33,715 bases of DNA from an uncultured Caryophanales bacterium (GTDB lineage Bacteria > Bacillota_I > Bacilli_A > RF39 > UBA660): positions 1 through 33,715 of the forward strand of contig CAMIXP010000001.1 of the NCBI GenBank assembly GCA_946402785.1, in the 5' to 3' direction. The first letter of the stretch is position 1. The number at the start of each line of letters is the position of its first letter. The position numbers and the translations under genes are program-made. This document shows positions 30,816 through 33,715 of this stretch, piece by piece. Below the pieces are notes generated by a model. The model made no database searches and had not been told where the DNA came from. It worked only from the letters and a program-made list of their open reading frames with translations.

Positions 30816-31514
30816 ATGAAAGATTTACAATTTAAAAGTCGTGATGAGTTAAAACAATATATTCAAGATCATAAAGAAAAGTATTTAGGTGGAGGACAAG
30901 AAGGGGTTTGTTACTTGCTGAAAGATGGTTCTGTTATCAAACTATTACATGAGGATTATTTCCCACAATTTGCTTTACAATTTAGTGGTATTACCATTCC
31001 TACTTTCTATTTTGCAAAAAATGGAGCTTATGTTTCTGATATGGTTTCTGCCATCTTCATGGATCATGCTACGGGAGTTGTGCTTGAGAGACAGAGACCG
31101 GATGATCAAAGTTTTTCTATTTTAGGGGATCAATTAGATGTGGTTGTATCGGATGTTAAAAAAGCTTCTGATAAACATATTTTAATTCAGGATTTTCATC
31201 CTGGTAATATGATTTATGATGGAGAGCGTTTTAAGATCATTGATACGCTTCCATTCTTATTACTTCCTGGTAGTACTTATCAGAAAGAAAATATACGAGA
31301 AGTTATGGGAAGATTCTATGATTTCTTATTTGATGAAATGAAGAAATATCCTGTATTAGATGAAAAACATTCTTATCATGGAAAACTAGAATGCTTGGAA
31401 CATCCAAAGGAATACTTAATGTCTGTTAAAGCCTATTTAGAGGAATTAACGAATCAAGAAGTAGATACTTTTTCTGATGCTCATCAAGCATTACAAAAAA
31501 CATTTAAAAAATAA
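30816..31514 (+). CDS. small kinase-fold protein with intact catalytic motifs
   Basis: 232 residues. LGGGQEGVCYLLKDGSVIKLL (in pieces: G-loop 24-32, Lys42) forms the N-lobe core. Hydrophobic strands follow, then QDFHPGNMIYDG with catalytic-loop Asp126 and Asn131, and KIIDT with metal-binding Asp143. This is the compact pattern of APH/RIO/Fam20-like protein-kinase relatives, though without HRD and DFG in standard form. The substrate is unknown. AGGGG lies before ATG 30816. It resembles the catalytically impaired protein at 7594-8268, which shares the P-G-x-x-x-Y-x-G-E signature. Confidence 0.65.
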   Translation: MKDLQFKSRDELKQYIQDHKEKYLGGGQEGVCYLLKDGSVIKLLHEDYFPQFALQFSGITIPTFYFAKNGAYVSDMVSAIFMDHATGVVLERQRPDDQSFSILGDQLDVVVSDVKKASDKHILIQDFHPGNMIYDGERFKIIDTLPFLLLPGSTYQKENIREVMGRFYDFLFDEMKKYPVLDEKHSYHGKLECLEHPKEYLMSVKAYLEELTNQEVDTFSDAHQALQKTFKK

Positions 31515-31535
31515 AAGACTCAAATGAGTCTTTTT
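31513..31535. terminator. bidirectional terminator
   Basis: AAAAGACTC, loop AAAT, GAGTCTTTT; between convergent genes ending at 31514 and 31534. Confidence 0.88.
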
Positions 31536-32184
31536 ATATTGCATAAAATAAGATACTGAATGATTGAAGAATACATCCTGCCAGTACAAATATATGAAAT
31601 ACAGAATGCATATATCTCATCTTTTTACCCATTCCATATAGAACAGCTCCTATCGTAAATACAATTCCACCACTTAGTAAATAGATCAATCCTTTGGTAG
31701 GAAGTGCTTGATATAAAGAGTTAAAAGATATTAATACCATCCATCCTTGGATTAAATATAAACCTAAAGATATTTTTTTGTATTTTTCTAAGTTAATGGA
31801 ATTGAGAATCACTCCTATGATAGCACAAGTCCATATGATTCCGAATAAAGTCCATCCAACAGCACCGCCTAATAGACTTAAACAAAAAGGTGTATAACTT
31901 CCCGCAATAAATGCATAAATGTCACAATGGTCTAAAATACGGAATACTTTTTTGGCTCCTATTCTAGGACTTAATGCGTGGTATAGGCAACTGATTAAAA
32001 ACATAATAATCATGGATGTTCCATAAATACAAGAAGAAACAATTCCAATTGTATTATGATGATACGCAGACATGATAATGGTTAATACTAAAATGGTTAT
32101 TCCAAATAATACACCAAATCCATGCGTAATCGAATTTAATAATTCTTCTCCTAAAGTGTACTTTGGCACAGTAATTTTACTCAT
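31534..32184 (-). CDS. hemolysin III / TrhA family membrane protein
   Basis: 216 residues with seven membrane segments. The family motifs EELLNSITHGFGVLFG (first His), SCLYHAL, RILDHCDIYAFIAGSYTPFCL and HSVFHIF supply the Ser, Asp and His residues that bind zinc in PAQR-type proteins. In bacteria this family is linked to membrane lipid homeostasis despite its hemolysin name. ATG at 32184 is chosen since AGGAGATG lies eight bases upstream; an earlier start eight codons back would include that site. Confidence 0.93.
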   Translation of the reverse strand: MSKITVPKYTLGEELLNSITHGFGVLFGITILVLTIIMSAYHHNTIGIVSSCIYGTSMIIMFLISCLYHALSPRIGAKKVFRILDHCDIYAFIAGSYTPFCLSLLGGAVGWTLFGIIWTCAIIGVILNSINLEKYKKISLGLYLIQGWMVLISFNSLYQALPTKGLIYLLSGGIVFTIGAVLYGMGKKMRYMHSVFHIFVLAGCILQSFSILFYAI

Positions 32185-32212
32185 TTTTTCATCTCCTAGT
32201 CGATACATAAAG

Positions 32213-32232
32213 AACTATTCGTTTGAATAGTT
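32213..32232. terminator. hairpin between the coiled-coil gene and the TrhA gene
   Basis: AACTATTC, loop GTTT, GAATAGTT. The T tract is better on the plus strand (TTTTTTT to 32237). On the minus strand only TTCTTT follows, so it may be a leaky terminator for the type VII-like operon. Confidence 0.65.
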
Positions 32233-32235
32233 TTT

Positions 32236-32628
32236 TTAGTTGTCTTCTTTTTCTTCTTTTTCTTCTAACTGATCTTTTTCATCTTGTAATCTTGTGATTG
32301 TTTTTTCTTTTTCATCAATCGCATTTCCTACTTCTCTATTTGCTTTCATGTAGGTACTACGATTTACTTGTCTCATCGTTTCATAACGTTTTCTAAGAGC
32401 AACATTTACAATTGAATCTGATACAACGTTAATACAAGCACTTAAATTATTATTTAAATTATCTACTTCTTCTTGAATTTCTCTAAATTTCTTTAGAGCA
32501 CTCATTTCTTCATCAATTTGTTTTTGATATTGTTCTTTTTCACGTCGACGTTCTTCTCTTTTTTCTTCTTCTTCCTTTTCTTCTTTTTCTTCTTCTGTTA
32601 ATTCTTCTCTCTTTTCATTCTCTTCCAT
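32236..32628 (-). CDS. coiled-coil protein, type VII secretion partner-like
   Basis: 130 residues. A very acidic and basic N-terminal repeat of Glu, Lys and Arg (1-40) is followed by two helices with a heptad character and an Asn-rich turn (EEVDNLNNNLSACINVV), and an acidic C-terminal tail. Size, helical hairpin form and position directly after the WXG/LXG-like gene recall the small DUF5082/DUF5344 partners of LXG proteins. No sequence signature proves this. ATG 32628 has AGGAGG, 11 bases after the upstream gene's stop. Confidence 0.6.
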   Translation of the reverse strand: MEENEKREELTEEEKEEKEEEEKREERRREKEQYQKQIDEEMSALKKFREIQEEVDNLNNNLSACINVVSDSIVNVALRKRYETMRQVNRSTYMKANREVGNAIDEKEKTITRLQDEKDQLEEKEEKEDN

Positions 32629-32639
32629 ATATGTGCCTC

Positions 32640-33290
32640 CTATACTGTTACTGCTGGTTTGTATGAAACGGTTCTAGATGGAGAAATAGAATTAACTTGT
32701 TCTTTGAATCCAGGAAGACCTTCGAATGCAGCTTGTAGAATTGCTTCTGCTTTTTGATAAACTGGTTCGAATCCTTCAATCTTTGTGATTAAACGATCTA
32801 GTTCTTTTAAAGTTGTTTCTGCTTCTGCAATTTGTGCTTTAATATCACTGGCATCATACAAAGCAACGGTTCTTGTTTGTTGTTGTCCATTTGCATCTGT
32901 ATATGTTTGTGTTGTTGTAGCACTTAACATTTCATTTAATTTTGCAATACTGCTTTCACAGTTTTGTTTTGCTAATTTGTATTCATCTAATTTAGAAGTA
33001 TCTAGCATTAAGTCATCTCCTAAATAATCTTTTAGGATTTGTAATGCTTCTTTAATAGCTGCTGCTAGTTTTTGTGCTAGGGCTATTCTGGATTGAAGAG
33101 CAGCTCCTATACTTTCAAGATTTGCACGATATTTATCCCAACTAGTTCCTACTAACTTATCTTTACTTCCTGTTACAAAGTCTGTAATTGCTTGATTGAC
33201 ATTTGTTGCTTCTGTTGCGTCTGTGCTTAATGTATCGGTTGCTCCAGAACCAAGAAGAGCATCAACTTCATCTAAATATACTTTAGCCAT
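32640..33290 (-). CDS. helical WXG/LXG-like secreted protein candidate
   Basis: 216 residues, nearly all alpha-helical, without signal peptide. LVGTSWDKYRANLESIGAAL contains a G-x-x-W-D-x-x-R helix start like that of WXG100/LXG domains. It is followed by long helices (SRIALAQKLAAAIKEALQIL and NCESSIAKLNEMLSA) separated by a Thr/Gln-rich turn. This supports a type VII (Esx-like) secretion substrate or structural partner. ATG 33290 follows GAGGAAT. It lies between a membrane protein and the coiled-coil partner on one transcript. Confidence 0.6.
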   Translation of the reverse strand: MAKVYLDEVDALLGSGATDTLSTDATEATNVNQAITDFVTGSKDKLVGTSWDKYRANLESIGAALQSRIALAQKLAAAIKEALQILKDYLGDDLMLDTSKLDEYKLAKQNCESSIAKLNEMLSATTTQTYTDANGQQQTRTVALYDASDIKAQIAEAETTLKELDRLITKIEGFEPVYQKAEAILQAAFEGLPGFKEQVNSISPSRTVSYKPAVTV

Positions 33291-33308
33291 ATTTCATTCC
33301 TCCTCTTC

Positions 33309-33715
33309 CTACTGCATATCCGCAAGTTCATCGGATGACCTTGCCGTATAGCTTCCTTCTTCAGCAACGGTATTTTCATCACCGTATGAATCGTCATATT
33401 CTACATCAACCGTATTTGCATTGGTTGTATATTCATCATCTTGATAATAATCATCATATGGGTCTACTTTTTCCTCTTCCCCATTATCATTATTCTTTTG
33501 ATGATCCATATAAGCTTTTGCACCAATTCCTGCAGCTGCGGCAATTGTTAATCCTGCAACTACTGGTACAACTGGACTTGATTTTTTCGTTGTTGGTTGT
33601 TGAACTGGTGTTTCTTGAACAGGGATTCTTGTCATAGATGGTTCACTAACCATATCTACTGGAGAAGAAGTTGTTCCTTCATCCATTCCTGTAATGTCAT
33701 CTGATAAGTCTCGAC
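33309..33715 (-). CDS. C-terminal part of a membrane protein (runs off the window)
   Basis: The frame is open to the window edge; an internal ATG at 33686 has no ribosome site, so the gene begins outside. The visible about 135 residues are a Pro/Thr/Gln-rich linker, one membrane segment with Ala-rich core (VVPVVAGLTIAAAAGIGAKA) and a strongly acidic Asp/Tyr/Glu tail. Cotranscribed with the WXG/LXG-like gene (18-base gap). A role in the secretion apparatus or as a surface protein is possible; the missing part would decide. Confidence 0.75.
   Translation of the reverse strand, partial: RDLSDDITGMDEGTTSSPVDMVSEPSMTRIPVQETPVQQPTTKKSSPVVPVVAGLTIAAAAGIGAKAYMDHQKNNDNGEEEKVDPYDDYYQDDEYTTNANTVDVEYDDSYGDENTVAEEGSYTARSSDELADMQ

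Overview
The window is an AT-rich Firmicutes-type chromosome segment. TGA is used as a stop codon (for example in the 8895-9206 gene), so this is the standard bacterial code and not the mycoplasma code. AT-rich consensus promoters, AGGAGG-type ribosome sites, a CIRCE heat-shock operator, an N-domain-less ClpB and a sirtuin/Hbd/TrhA gene set suggest an uncultured gut Bacilli or Mollicutes-related lineage. That placement is inference. Genes are densely packed, with short hairpin/T-tract terminators between units. No IS element, CRISPR array, prophage module or rRNA is seen.

Layout. 1-3350: edge-truncated alpha/beta hydrolase, two uncharacterised proteins (one membrane-anchored with an internal duplication), and a DUF3419/BtaA-like SAM-dependent transferase. 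3400-3640: tRNA-Gly and tRNA-Cys operon. 3660-9206: a membrane-anchored orphan, a thioredoxin-like/PH-domain pair, an ABC-F ATPase with one degenerate composite site, a kinase-fold protein lacking its catalytic residues, and a two-gene membrane operon. 9233-9898: about 630 nt with no convincing gene, raised GC, a near-perfect promoter, a terminator and many helices, read as a large structured non-coding RNA. 9914-13687: hybrid histidine kinase with REC and HPt domains, then two secreted cell-wall proteins (glucosaminidase-like and 3D-domain). 13782-16620: sirtuin, then a DUF2975/XRE/DUF4173 operon. 16733-20691: ABC transporter, S66 peptidase and membrane protein operon. 20741-22909: clpB under a CIRCE element. 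22940-24213: DUF5662 protein and an orphan.

The most striking locus is 24287-27960. A strong minus-strand promoter is followed by two tandem copies of a conserved three-helix RNA, each fused to its own intrinsic terminator. They precede an operon of ABC ATPase, two ABC-2 permeases and a GNAT acetyltransferase. This looks like a tandem, transcription-attenuating riboswitch of a class I cannot name, controlling an export/modification operon.

28061-33715: tRNA-His, a 3-hydroxyacyl-CoA dehydrogenase, possible ART-fold and transglutaminase-like proteins, a kinase-fold protein with intact catalytic residues, a hemolysin III/TrhA protein, and at the edge a type VII secretion-like group (helical WXG/LXG-like protein, coiled-coil partner, and the tail of a membrane protein).
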